From NCBI GenBank assembly GCA_947034895.1, contig OX344761.1, forward strand, positions 25,246,863 through 25,310,862: DNA of 64,000 bases. The letters are read 5' to 3'. Source of the stretch: Rhytidiadelphus loreus (taxonomy: Eukaryota > Streptophyta > Bryopsida > Hypnales > Hylocomiaceae). Within the stretch, counting starts at the first letter, position 1, and every line of letters begins with the position of its first letter. The notes under the pieces were generated by a model, which saw only the letters and a program-made list of their open reading frames with translations, had not been told where the DNA came from and did not search any database. The position numbers and the translations under genes are program-made. Positions 12,321 through 22,640 of this stretch are shown here, one piece after another.

Positions 12321-13921
12321 ATAAATTAAAGATTAAAAAAAAAATTAAATTAAAAAAAATTAAAGAATCTTAAAAAAAATTTAAAGAATTAAAAAATTTG
12401 CCCAAAACAACAACAACAAAAAATTAGTTGATTTTTGTCCAAACCAATAGGTGTGAATGACAGTTTTTTGTTGTTTTGAATATAGTTTTCACTACTAAAA
12501 ATATTTAAAATTGAGCTAAATAAAGGACTTCCAAGTTTGTCTCAGAGTACAAATTCCATAACTACCCATAAAGTGCTCCAAACTAAAACTCCTCATAACT
12601 TTCATCTCATTAATCAAAATGGAATGATTCAAAGTTTTTCACGTATATATAAATTTAGAGAACCAATTTCAAATTTTTATTTCTTAAAAAAGTGATTTAA
12701 AAAGAAGTTTCTTTTGTTGCTTGGGTTGCCTATCGAGGAATGAAAACTGCATATCATACAATAACTTTTTATCCATGTAGTCAAAAGTTATGGAAATTAT
12801 TGGGTCTTAAAGCTACTACTTGGGCACATGTTGTGTAAAAGTTTAAAATTAAAAAAATAAAAACTCCATTTGCAGTGAGCTGCCTAAAATCACTATGTTG
12901 CCAAAAAATGCAGTTTGGGCATTTAGGGATTAAACTATTTACTAAGTGCCTTCTACCTTTTAAGAAAGCTAAAAGTAGAAGGAACTTAAAATTTAATGTA
13001 AATGGATGGTTCTTGAGCAAAATAAACTAGAAGAGAAATCCTAGTCTATCTTAATCCCTAATAACCATTATCCCCTAATAGAACAAATGAAAGTTTAAGT
13101 AGGATATTATGATTTCAATTTTTGGTGTAATATTTTGAAACTCTTTTTCACATATTAGCTATCTAGAAATATAATTTTTATTTCAATTGATGCTTGGGGG
13201 AAAAAATTATGCCACCTAAATTATGAATAGTCAAGCCAAAACAACACAAAAAATGGAAAAAATAGAAAAAAATGGAACTTTTTTTACATAGAATGTATTT
13301 TTATCTACTCAAAAAGCTTTTATACATTAAATTTTGAGTGTTAATGTGAGAGTTATGAAACTCTATTTTCTTTTTGCATTCATAGCATTTAAAAAAAATA
13401 TAACTAATAAAATATGCTTTTGAATTCAATTTTTACAATTTTCAACAATAAGGTTCACAAGATATAGATTGCTTATTTTTGTAATCTTACAATTCATATT
13501 GACATCTTTCAACTCCATTTTAGAATTTTTAAGGGTCAAGGGTCCATTTCCTAATTGTACCTACTTCCACTCTATAGTTTTATTAAAAAACAAAAAAACA
13601 AAATGCTTTTTGTTTGAATTGTTTGAATTGTTTCTAGACCCTCATTTCTATCCTTTGTCACAAAGACATTTTACTTCAAAACTTCATAGAGCAAAATCTC
13701 AAGTTCAAAGGATTCAAAGTCTTAGTATAATCTAGAGTGGAAACAAAACAAAAAAATTGTTCTTTTTACCTTACACACTAATATCTTGCAATTAATCTTC
13801 AAGGTTAAAATTTTTGAAATTTCTTCTACACTTTCTTATAATTATAGTCTAGAACAAGATCCTATGTTTGGATATGTAAAATTAAACAAAATTTTAAATT
13901 GTTTGTTCTTTGTAATAGAAT
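12321..13921. other. AT-rich intergenic DNA with TTAA-type element fragments
   Basis: Positions 12480-12933 are the reverse-strand relative of the TTAA-type fragment that begins at 7300. Positions 13060-13260 resemble the interior of the family seen at 60934-61825 (ATTTTTATTTCAATTGATGC, then TATGCCACCTA). No gene is visible. The open frame at 13469-13735 lacks protein-like features. Confidence 0.45.
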
Positions 13922-14176
13922 TAAGGTAGCAACACCCATAAGCACGTTTTTAAGCAATTGGGAGCATGAAAAGCAATGGACTAAGCTTGGAAAAAATATA
14001 GTCAAGTAAAGAAGAGGAAAGGAAAATTATCGGCATGAATTCCAAAGTTCCAATCGTAAGCATGTGTTCATGTGGATTTTTCAAAGTCCAAAATCACTGA
14101 AAATGTAAAGTAGTATGTAGGGGACACTATAATAGACTATTCCTGAAGTCTTCGCTGGTCTCATGTGCTCCAAATA

Positions 14177-14619
14177 CTATCTGGAATAGCTACAAAAATA
14201 GTAGCATGCGGTAGTCATGGCCGTCAGAAAACCTGACAAAGTACCACACTCCAGGTATTGGATTGTCGTCAATCTTGGCACAAAGCTTGCTCCAATATGT
14301 TGCCTAGGCGTTGGGAGTGACCCACGTCTGTTGAGATGTCTGGATCTGCTTGCAACAATCACGAACCCCACCTTCGAAAGTTCAGTTCCTTGCATCCAAT
14401 GGCTCCGCGTCCTAGAGACGCCAGGCTGTGACCCCAACAACACGATCCACGACCCCACTATCGAAGGCCACGGACCCACCTTCCTCGCGTCAGGCCTTCT
14501 AGCAATTCCAGTGGCGACCCCGCAATTGAAGTGCGACCCCAACATCGCGCGGGAACCACGACCCCAACATCCCTTTGTTGTGTTGGACCTGCCAACAACT
14601 GGAGTGGTGCCTCCGCGAT
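14177..14619 (-). other. GC-rich 3' part of the pogo-type element, no convincing gene
   Basis: This lies downstream of the coiled-coil frame's stop at 14620. Long frames on both strands (14177-14623 minus, 14217-14687 plus) overlap here. The DNA contains loosely repeated GACCCCA/CGACCCC words, which by themselves create Gly/Trp/Pro-rich frames. It may be the transposon's 3' untranslated region or an unrecognised second frame. I cannot assign a product. Confidence 0.3.
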
Positions 14620-14973
14620 TCAAAAGAGAGCCGTTGCGCCCAACGTTGGATGCACCGTTGGAGCTTGGGTGGAGGCTGCACTTCTAGGCAGCGCGTTGGC
14701 AACTTGACTTCCGTTCCCCCTGCTACTGTTTCGGCGTTGACTGCCGGACGGCTCCAAATTCTTCCGCGCTCGCTCCGTTGCTTTCCTAGCCTGCTCTCGC
14801 TCTCGGTCCGCTTTCTTCTGCTCGGCTTGAATGCGTCGCATGATCTTTTTGGCTTCCTTCCGTGCCTTCTGTTGTTCTCGTTCGACCTTCCTCTGCTCAG
14901 CCTGCATCTTGTGCTCTTCTCGCTCTTTGGCCACTGCTTCTTTTCTTGCACTACCAGAGAGGCACTCAAAACC
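14620..14973 (-). pseudogene. Coiled-coil segment, probable C-terminal part of the pogo-type transposase
   Basis: The frame reads KEREEHKMQAEQRKVEREQQ and continues with Lys/Glu/Arg/Gln heptads for about 60 residues. A Ser/Asn-rich tail follows, ending at a stop at 14620. Upstream the frame reaches a stop just inside the AT-rich insertion. There is no ATG at the head of the segment, so it is not a stand-alone gene. If 14974-16867 is left out, it continues in the same frame from the LLEEFGPN end of the transposase at 16868. I therefore infer it was the C-terminus before the insertion, or that the intervening DNA is an intron. Basic coiled-coil tails are known in pogo/CENP-B-type transposases. 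A chance frame match (one in three) remains possible. Confidence 0.5.
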
Positions 14974-15117
14974 AAGACAAAATCAACACATTTTTGTTGA
15001 ATTTTGACCAAACCAACATAAAAATGGTTTTTCCTCATCAAACTTGTTTTTTTCAACCGCATCAGCACATTTTCTGTTGGTTCAATGTAAATCAACAGAA
15101 ATTTGTTAAATTTTAAA

Positions 15118-15440
15118 GAATCTTCATGAATCTTTTTGGAATCTTTTTGGAATCTTTTGGAATCTTTTGGAATTTTGTGGGGATCTATTAGAATCTTTTG
15201 GAATCTATTAGAATCTATTGGAATTTGTGGAGATTTATTGGAATCCTTTTAATATATTTTGAGAATCTGTTAGAATTTATTGAAATCTTTTGGAAAACTA
15301 TTGAAAATTTATTAAAATATGTTAGCCAAATCTTTTAGAAATCTATTCAAATCTATAAGAATCTTCTAAAAATCTACTCAAATCTTTTGAATTTTCTTTG
15401 AATCTTTTTGAATCTTTTTGAATTTTTCTAAATCATTTTG
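15118..15440. repeat. Degenerate short tandem repeat (GGAATCTTTT-like)
   Basis: About 25 imperfect units of 10-13 bp built on TTGGAATCTTTT / TTAGAATCTATT run through this interval. It is simple-sequence DNA with no coding potential. Confidence 0.6.
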
Positions 15441-15954
15441 AATCTTATAGAGTATGAAATTAGAAGTCAAATTATCAATCCAATTTTAAATGAGTACAAT
15501 TGGATTTTGAATTTGATCGAAATTCCAATGATATCCTATCTCTACAATGCCAACTTAGAATTTGATTGAAATTTTAATCAAATTCAACTCTAAATGAAAT
15601 TGTGATTCAAATAACTTAATAAAAATAAAAATTTGATTCACCTATGATCAGTTCAAGTTATCATTCAATTTTCATTCAATTTTCTATAGGGTGTAATACG
15701 ATCAAAGTTAAAACTTATAATTTAATTTAATTTCTAACTTATGTTATAAAATTTAATATAACTAGTATTATTAACAAGTAGATTTTAAAGATTTCACAAA
15801 GATGTTTAGGTTGTCTAAAAATTAAGATTTTTCATAATTTTTGTATCACAAATTAAAATAGAATGAATGAAATGTTCACATATACTTTAAACTGTAATAT
15901 TTGAAATAAAAATTAAACTCAAAAATTTGTATTGGGCTATTCAACAACTCAACT

Positions 15955-16530
15955 ATTCAATTCTAAAATTTGGCTAAACCACCTCTACAAAAATGCTTGT
16001 CAATTTTTCAAAACAAGGTAGATTTAATTGAAAATTTTACCATTGGAAGTAGATTTGAATATCAATCAATTCCAACAAGTTTCATGGAAATTGAAATTTC
16101 TATGAAGGAGATATGGGCCTCCAAAGTCTGCTGACTTTGCAAAATGAAAAGGATTAAATTAAATTACCTCTAGAAAAATGCTTGTCAGATTTTCAGAACA
16201 CATTATATTAAATTGAAAATTTTATCACTAAAACTAAACTTCAAAATGAACTGTTTTCAACAAGTTTCACCAAAAATATTCTTTTTTTGAAGGAGATATG
16301 GCTCTTCAAAGTCCGCTGACTTTGTCAAATTGAAGTACTTCATTCTAAATATTAGCCAAACAACCTATACAATAATGCTTTTCAGATTTTCATAACATCT
16401 TTGATTAAATTGAAATTTTTATCACTAAAACTAGACTTCAAAATGAACCATTTCCAACAAGTTTTATGAAAAACAGAGTTTTTATGAAGAAGATATGGCC
16501 CTTCAAAGTCTGCTGACTTTGCTAGAGTGA
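15955..16530 (+). repeat. Three tandem units of about 190 bp
   Basis: The block AAAGTCTGCTGACTTTG recurs at about 16126, 16311 (as GTCCGCTGAC) and 16508, giving spacings of 185 and 197 bp. Each copy is preceded by AATGCTTGTCA-like, ACTTCAAAATGAACC-like and CCAACAAGTTT-like blocks in the same order. This is a diverged three-copy tandem repeat. Confidence 0.65.
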
Positions 16531-16582
16531 AAGGAAAAGAATTTGAAAGCAAGTAAATAAAACTACCATCTCCCATTTAAAC

Positions 16583-16752
16583 ATGGAACTTCAACCTTGG
16601 TGTAATGGTTTGAGTCCATTGCTACCAAGCAAGAGGTCTCCAGTTCGAATCCCTGTAGGGGCTCCGCCTACGTGGCGGGGGGGTTGCGCCTATGTGGTAG
16701 GGGGCTGCGCCTACGTGGCAGTCCATATAGGATTTTTTTTTTTTTTTTTTAA
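16583..16752 (+). mobile_element. tRNA-derived SINE with three GC-rich 20-bp units and a T-run tail
   Basis: The head carries a box A match TGGTGTAATGG (16598-16608) and a box B match AGTTCGAATCC (16642-16652). The body has three tandem variants of GCGCCTACGTGGCAGGGG-like sequence (about 16660-16722). The 3' end is a run of about 19 T residues (16733-16751). Terminal T runs are known from some plant SINE families. The acceptor stem does not pair, which argues against a working tRNA. It is inserted in the AT-rich DNA inside the pogo-type element and is therefore younger than that insertion. Confidence 0.65.
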
Positions 16753-16770
16753 ATTTGTATGGGAAAAAAT

Positions 16771-16867
16771 GAAGACAAAACCAACAGAAATATGTTTGTA
16801 GGTGGTCCGAACCAAGTGTTCCTAACCAACACGAAAAACCAACACAATTTCTGTTGATTTTGTCTTC
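16771..16867. repeat. 97-bp hairpin with near-perfect arms
   Basis: GAAGACAAAACCAACAGAAA at 16771 is the near-perfect reverse complement of the sequence at 16846-16867 (one mismatch in about 21). The loop is about 54 bp. It may be the folded end of the larger insertion 14974-16867 or an independent tiny MITE. Confidence 0.55.
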
Positions 16868-18394
16868 ATTTGGACCAAATTCTTCTAGTAGTGTTGCAGC
16901 TTTTGCCGTCATGGCATGAATGTAGTCGTCCGATGTCATGAGGATCGATTTTGAGTAATCGATGAGAGGCTCCCCATCTTGTGTTGTTTTGCGCCTAGTC
17001 GTTTGCACGAGAGGCAAGGGGAAGAGATTTTGGTGAGAAGCGTTGTCCGATCCCTCTCCATTAGTTTTGGTGTTGTTGTCATCGCCTGTGACCTCCGATG
17101 TTGATTCTAATGCCACAAAATATTGTGGCCCTCCTCCCTGCGTTTCAAGAACATAGTCTTTTTGCGATTGTGGAACCATCGGTGATGCATCCTCCCGCTC
17201 CTGTTCGTTTGCCTCGTCCTCTGTATAGGCATCAACATAACATTGACTTGGAGACATATGAAGATCCATCGCCGATGGTCGGAGGGGCCAGATCCCGGTG
17301 GCCGAAAATCCTTTCATGATCTTCGATGCTATGAGTGCCCTACTCAATGCCATGGACACCCATTTTGCTAGTTCTTCTTTTTTCGCCCCTCTTCCCTTGT
17401 TTTGAATGCTCCACCTATCTCTAAAACCTCTGAATGCTACTTTGAATGGCTTGAAAATACTGACGTCGAGCGGATGTAACCTATGGCTTGTGTGGCTAGG
17501 AAGCGTGATGATGTCAAGGCCTGCTGATTTGGCCTTCTACACCACTTCAAGTGTCACATGGGAGCCGTGGACATCTAAAACCAGCAGGTGTCTATTTTCC
17601 TCTGAGATACCATACCTCTCTTGCACTATAGTAATGAAATGAGCGATCCATGCAGAAAATAGAAATGCCTTCATCCACCCATTTGGCTGCATTACCATGC
17701 AAGCCTTGGGTTCACAGTTCACAATGTAATTCCTCACCCTTCGTTTACCTTTAAAAATATAGAAGTTTGGGATGTATTGTCCTATTGCATTCACACATGA
17801 GAGGACGGTGAGGTGCTCCTTACTATTTGGAATTGTTGTATGCACAGATCTACTCCCACGTCTTGCAAAAACGAGAGTCCCTCCTCCATTCCTCCCTGCT
17901 TGAGCTCATGTTTTATCAACATTCCAGATGTGAGAGGGCAAGTAGCCATTGCGGTCATATGCTCTTTGCAAGTTATCATAGAAAGATGCAACACTACTGG
18001 GATTTAAACCCCTTGCACGACCTTCCTCCAACCCTTGTGGAGATCTCAAGGTGAGTTCTGGGAGTCGGTTTCTAAACCACTTTAACCATCCTCGTCTAGG
18101 AATTCCGTCCTTGAACGGCGTCCAATGTTCTTGTGTAATCTCAGTCACCTTTCTCCTTAGTTCTAGAATACAAATTGGGTGTGCATGGTCTTGCATCTCC
18201 AACATCCATTTCACAAGTGTTGATTCTTCTTCCAAAGAGAGGACGTCTTGATGCCCCTTCTTCCGTTTCGTTACCCTCCCATAAATGTGGTCCTTAAGGG
18301 AGGATTGTGGAATCCCGAAATTCCTTGCTGTACTGGCAATTGTGCAGCCAGTGTCGAATGCAGCTACCGCAGCAGCAAGCTGAGAGTCGGACCA
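16868..18394 (-). pseudogene. pogo/CENP-B-like DDE_1-type transposase, two in-frame stops
   Basis: One minus-strand frame runs through the whole interval (about 509 codons) and is broken only by TGA at 17906-17908 and TAG at 17537-17539. In order it shows: a psq-type helix-turn-helix (AAFDTGCTIASTARNFGIPQ, then SSLKDHI); a CENP-B/Tc5-type second DNA-binding domain (WTPFKDGIPRRGWLKWFRNR, then PELTLRSPQGLE); the first catalytic Asp in IWNVDKT; the second in LLVLDVHGSH; the third in HRLHPLDVSIFKPFK; and a conserved GFSATGIWPLRP block after the catalytic core. A tail ending AATLLEEFGPN follows. This is a D-D-D arrangement as in pogo. The first stop sits where relatives have Gly after the NxDE motif. 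The true N-terminus is unclear: a stop precedes the frame at 18395-18397, and the AG there could be a splice acceptor. Because the frame is otherwise intact, decay appears recent. Confidence 0.8.
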
Positions 18395-18910
18395 CTACCT
18401 CGTCAAGCACCTCTTGAAACCACGGATCGGAGACACACCTGTGGCAGCTGCAACCACGGAAGTTGGCGGTGGAGTTGAAGCCCTCCAAAGCGCTCCTGCA
18501 GCATCGCCTGAGTCGGTGACTGCTCCGACATTCCCCACCTCCAGTAGTTGCAGAGTGCTGCTACGAAGCACTCCCCCGTTGGCATGTACGCCTGCAGCAT
18601 CGCCCAAGTCAAGGACAGCTCCGCAGCTCCCCACCTCCACCAGTTGAACAGTGCCGCACGCAACATTTGGACTCCACAATCCGTTTGCCCACTTCCTGCC
18701 AATCGTGGAAGCCTACAAATCCGAGTAGTGTCGCCACAGGTCTACGAGTTCTCTGATGCACGTTCATTTCTTGAGTGTTGTGGCGTTGTTGATAGGAAGA
18801 CCATGCCACGCTTCTGCCATATTGAAGTTCTATGGCCCACGTCTCATGCACAACGTCGTCCCTCACATGCTCAAAGTAATGTGGTACTTCTCGATTGATT
18901 GTCGACATCG
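18395..18910 (-). other. GC-rich 5' part of the pogo-type element with an unassigned frame
   Basis: A 99-codon minus-strand frame (18609-18908, starting MSTINREVPHYFEHVRDDVV) has a more protein-like composition than its surroundings. It could be an upstream exon of the transposase or a second product, but I do not recognise it. Within the interval, about 67 bp at 18494-18560 are repeated in tandem at 18591-18657 (CTGCAGCATCGCC...CCCCACCTCCA). That repeat accounts for several overlapping frames. Confidence 0.3.
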
Positions 18911-19694
18911 CTACTTGTTTGGTTAAAACTACACAAATTTGTAAGTCGTGTAGCAGGTGCCAACTTCTTCCAAAGTTCCAATCGCAGTGAACTACACTCC
19001 CTTTCCTAGCCAGAACTTCTCTCTCACGAAGTCAATCATGATCCCATGCAGACAAAATTTGAGAGGATGCCGATTTCATGAGACCATTACTGAGGAGCCT
19101 AAACTGCCGTTGAAGCTTCAGTGAATGCTTGTTATTAACGAGCCACATACACAATTAAGCTTAAACCAAAGTCTTTAATCACCAAACTGTTGTAGATGTA
19201 ATCTAAAACCGCATGATTTTATTTCCCAGTCGCCACTTTTGGATGCTTCAGTTGATGCCTGGTAATACCCAGTCGCCACTTTCAGATGCAAATAATGGCA
19301 GGAACGATATGTAAAACTAACAAGGTGCATCCCATATCTGCCTCCATTCCACCCTTCGTCAATACAGATTGATCGTTTTAATGTTATTAAGAGACCCATG
19401 GCCACCATACAAATTGAATTAAATTGCTTCCCCATTCAACTTTCCATTTTTTTCATTGATGCATTGTAGTACTAAGATCCGTCATTCAATGAACTTATCT
19501 CCAAATCCACTGACACCATAACCCATTGCACAATGCATCCATCACCAACACTTTTCCATTGTTGCCAATCATGGGACCTTTAACCACGGATATGGCTACA
19601 TAAATAGGTCACGCCCATGGAGACAGTCATGCTTATGGGTGCTGCTACCTTAGTAGTTTTTGAGTGTTTCTTTTAAAAACACATTCTTGAAACT

Positions 19695-19944
19695 TTAACC
19701 CTTGAGCACCCGAAGGGCCAAAATATGGCCTCTCCATTTTTGAAAGATGTCCTTGTTTGACTCTTATAATCTTTTCAATGGTACGGTCAAAGGACACGTC
19801 CCTCTCCATGTATCTTTGGACATGTCTCTACTATCAATTGGTACAATCAATTAGTGTAGATCTTTTTTTAGGTGATAGTTTAATTGGAATGAGTATAGAA
19901 AGGTTTGGATTTTTGTGAACATGGGCTGGGCGCTCAGGGGTTAA
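19695..19944 (+). mobile_element. 250-bp TTAA-flanked TIR element, copy 1
   Basis: The ends are TTAA-CCCTTGAGCACCC (19695) and GGGCGCTCAGGGG-TTAA (19944). The interior begins GGCCAAAATATGGCCTCTCC. A copy of almost identical length in the opposite orientation lies at 63741-63989 and shares GGCCTCTCCATTTT, CTTGTTTGACT and TATAATCTTTT in the same order. It is non-coding. Confidence 0.7.
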
Positions 19945-20159
19945 GGGGTAAGAGTTGATAGTGTTTTATTATATAAAAATGGAGCTTGCATAGCTACAAT
20001 TACAATATATAATAACTTCATTTCTTAATTACAGCTAGTGCGTAGTTACCACATCCAAAATGTAAGTAAAAGTAATTTAAAATTTTAATTCATAAAAAAT
20101 TTGAAATTAAGAAACTTCCACACCGTAGGTTTAAATACCATGAAACAAAGCATGTACAC

Positions 20160-20910
20160 TCTTCTTTGCATAGAGTTTTCTAACAATACCAAGAATGCAA
20201 CTAGGGGATATATAGTCTAAGAGATCTCACCATAACAAACAAAACAAACAACCTTATTTAAGGTATGGATTCTTTTGTTGTTGAACTCCAATCTATACCT
20301 CAAATTATTATTATTATTATTTTGACACACTAAGATCTAACAAACTATGAGGCATCTGGGGTGATGTTCTTAGTATCACTTAAAAGCTCTTCGCTACAAG
20401 GGGTACACAAACTTTGTTTTGTGGCATTTGGACCTATGGTGTGAAAGTTAATGAATTTCAAAGCTTTTATGAATTCAAAAATTAAATTAATTACCTTTAT
20501 ATTTTTTTTAAAACATAATTTTCACTTGACTTGTCCCAAAGCCATAAAACAAAGCCCTTGCACTCCTTTGTGCATAAAGTTTTCTAATTCATACCAAGAA
20601 TGCAACCTCTCACACTATCGTGTGAAAGTTATTAAAATTTCAAGTTTTTAATGAATTAAAAAAATTTACTTTTATTTTGGTTGGTACAAGGCACACACTA
20701 GTCCATCCATTAAGTAAGTAAGTTAGTTAGTTTGTTACGTTGAATTCTTGTAACCTGTGCGTCCTCCAATTGTGTTCTTGGTACCATTGAAAAGTTCTTT
20801 GTGAGGAGGGGTGCACAAGCTTTGCTTCGTGGCAATTTGAACTACAATGTGGAAGTTGTTGAATTCCAAAGTTTTCATGAATTAGAAAAATCAGTAAATT
20901 ATTATTTTTT
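20160..20910 (+). pseudogene. Tandemly repeated fragment with protein-like frame, unidentified
   Basis: Two degenerate copies lie about 400 bp apart. The second reads without a stop from about 20757 to 20905, including SSNCVLGTIEKFF, VRRGAQALLRGN and VEVVEFQSFHELEK. The first copy (20355-20475) aligns as TRGTQTLF and VNEFQSFYEF but has stops. Flanking ACAAAGC...TACCAAGAATGCAAC blocks are shared at about 20155 and 20545. This may be a duplicated exon relic. I cannot name the source protein. Codon-level conservation has not been measured. Confidence 0.35.
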
Positions 20911-21390
20911 CCTTTTATTTTATTATAATGTGGCAATAGCATTTGCAATGCACCCACAAAACTCAACAGTATCAGCATTGTGCCGAGTCCATCCAAATAT
21001 TTAATTAAAACCGTGCTCCAATGCAACCGTTATTGGGACCTTCAATTCCACGGCCTCGATATGCAACCACCCGGGAACCAGCTAATTTGCAATATTTGAA
21101 GGGCCTACAAGTTGGCCCGGTGTAAGAATAATAATGATTGTCAACCCTTTTTTGCATTGTAGATTGTGCCAATCAATTCAAACATCCCTTGTTTTGAAGA
21201 AAAGTTTTTTAAATGTAGATTCCTTTCTTTCTTTTTATAATGAAAAAAATTCACTTGACATTGGGATTGCCGGCTTTGCATTGGGTCAATTTTTCCAAAG
21301 AAAAAATTGGCACTTCCGAGGCCTCGTGGAATGGCCCGGCATTTCCGGTTATAGGGCTTGTATACAGAGTCTGCATTGCAGATGCCCTAA

Positions 21391-22538
21391 GAGCATCGCC
21401 ACCAATTGCATGCCAAATGACCACTGTATCCAAAAGTGGCAAGGGCTTTGGAGTCCCGTGAGATGTGGTTGTGCCGTAATGATATAGTGATCCCCAACAA
21501 CAACCCTCTAAAATTGGATTGAGCATAATTTTTCAAGTGCCACGAAGGCACTGGACAGTGTGGCTTATTCTTGGAGCTAAAAATTTTAAGATTGAGTTTT
21601 TTGTTGGACATTGCAATGGATCTATGGATTAAAAATAAAAACTTTATGTTGTACCCCACGTGAACACATAGTAATGGATTAAAAATAAAAACTTTATCTT
21701 GTACCCCACATGAACATATACTAATGGATTAAAAATAAAAGGTTTATCTTTTACATTAAAGATATGTATAACATATACATGTACTTGTTAATATTTATAG
21801 AACTTATAATTTTAAGTTTGAACCTATACTAATGGATTAAAAATAAAACTTTTTATTTTGTATCCCACATGAATACATAGTAATGGATTAAAAATAAAAC
21901 TTTTTATTTTGTACCCCATATGAACATATACTAATGGATTAAAAATAAAAGGTTTATCTCCTACATTAAAGGTATGTATAACATATATGTATACTTGTTA
22001 ATAGTTATAGAATTTATAATTTTAAGTTTGAATGAAATCTTATATAATGTTATGTTTTTATATAAAAAGTCTTTTATTATTTTTCCCATCCCTCAAGAGT
22101 GTGATGTGTGCATTGAAAAGTTTTGGTTTCAAAGTGTCCGCACATTCTTGAGAGTACACATGGGAAAAAGGCTTATTCGCATTGTATTGCTCCATGATGT
22201 GTCTCCAAAAATTTCCACTCTTCTATCTAGTCCCTTGCTTCTCCTCTACCTCACAAAAGTTTTTCCTTTTCTTCACACACACACACACACTCCATTGCTT
22301 CAACGTCGACATCCACTGAGAGAATAGTCTACGTTGATTAAGAATTTATGATAGCGTGAGTTGTAATACTACCCTCTACAAAGGCCCTCCCTTGCCGTGG
22401 AAATGTGAATGTGACGGGATGGACGGCAAAATATATAATGTGACTTGCTATTGGTGTGGAGCTGTTTGCTGCTAAAAAAGCATTCCAAGGACCGAGTGCC
22501 ATTGCTGAGACCGTCACACACTACTGGTAGCAATGCTC
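21391..22538. mobile_element. TAA-flanked TIR element (GAGCATCGCCACCA), PIF/Harbinger-like
   Basis: The left end GAGCATCGCCACCAATTGC (21391) pairs with the right end GGTAGCAATGCTC (22538), and TAA lies on both flanks (21388-21390, 22539-22541). A 3-bp TAA/TTA duplication is typical of PIF/Harbinger. No transposase is present, so it is non-autonomous. The interior contains the higher-order tandem repeat listed separately. Confidence 0.5.
21624..22035 (+). repeat. Higher-order tandem repeat (50-bp units in 208-bp blocks)
   Basis: ATGGATTAAAAATAAAA starts units at 21624, 21674, 21724, 21832, 21883 and 21934. Units are about 50 bp, followed after every third unit by an extra TGTATAACATATA...TTTAAGTTTGAA segment. 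The two blocks are offset by about 208 bp. The array is AT-rich and non-coding. Confidence 0.7.
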
Positions 22539-22640
22539 TAAGTTATTTGCAACTAAAGTATCTTTTCTAATTCCTGAAAGCAATACTAAGAAGAAAAACA
22601 AAAATGACTGTCAGTAGTATTAATAACTGCAGTGCCGGTA

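Larger units (their letters stand above)
14974..16867. mobile_element. AT-rich insertion with AAGACAAAATCAACA ends inside the transposon
   Basis: The left end AAGACAAAATCAACACA (14974) is mirrored at the right by GTTGATTTTGTCTT (to 16866). Subterminal ACCAACA/TGTTGGT motifs occur at both ends. It interrupts the coding part of the pogo-type element. Inside are a degenerate GGAATCTTTT-type run (15118-15440), three tandem units of about 190 bp (15955-16530), a SINE (16583-16752) and a terminal hairpin (16771-16867). No clear target-site duplication could be fixed, so this could also be an intron that collected repeats. Confidence 0.45.
13924..19650 (-). mobile_element. 5.7-kb pogo-type DNA transposon, decayed but with both ends
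   Basis: The left terminus AGGTAGCAACACCCATAAGC (13924) and the inverted right terminus AGGTAGCAGCACCCATAAGC (19650) agree over about 21 of 23 bases. Both are flanked by TA (13922-13923, 19651-19652), as expected for Tc1/mariner-pogo insertion. Inside, on the minus strand, lies a transposase with helix-turn-helix and DDE_1-type catalytic regions (16868-18394). A Glu/Lys/Arg-rich coiled-coil segment (14620-14973) fits a C-terminal part. A further AT-rich insertion (14974-16867) containing a SINE lies between them. The GC-richer zones (14200-14950, 16880-18900) are the element's own sequence. Two in-frame stops indicate the copy is inactive, although a related active copy elsewhere could still recognise its ends. 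Confidence 0.75.

Noticed and set aside
14217..14687. 156-codon plus-strand frame
   Set aside because: It overlaps the minus-strand transposon sequence in GC-rich DNA with GACCCC-type repeats, and no domain is recognisable.
16583..16660. tRNA gene
   Set aside because: Box A and box B are present, but the acceptor arms do not pair and a SINE-like body and tail follow.
21134..21659. Several overlapping frames (91-117 codons)
   Set aside because: They straddle the border of the TAA-flanked element and show no protein-like conservation that I can recognise.
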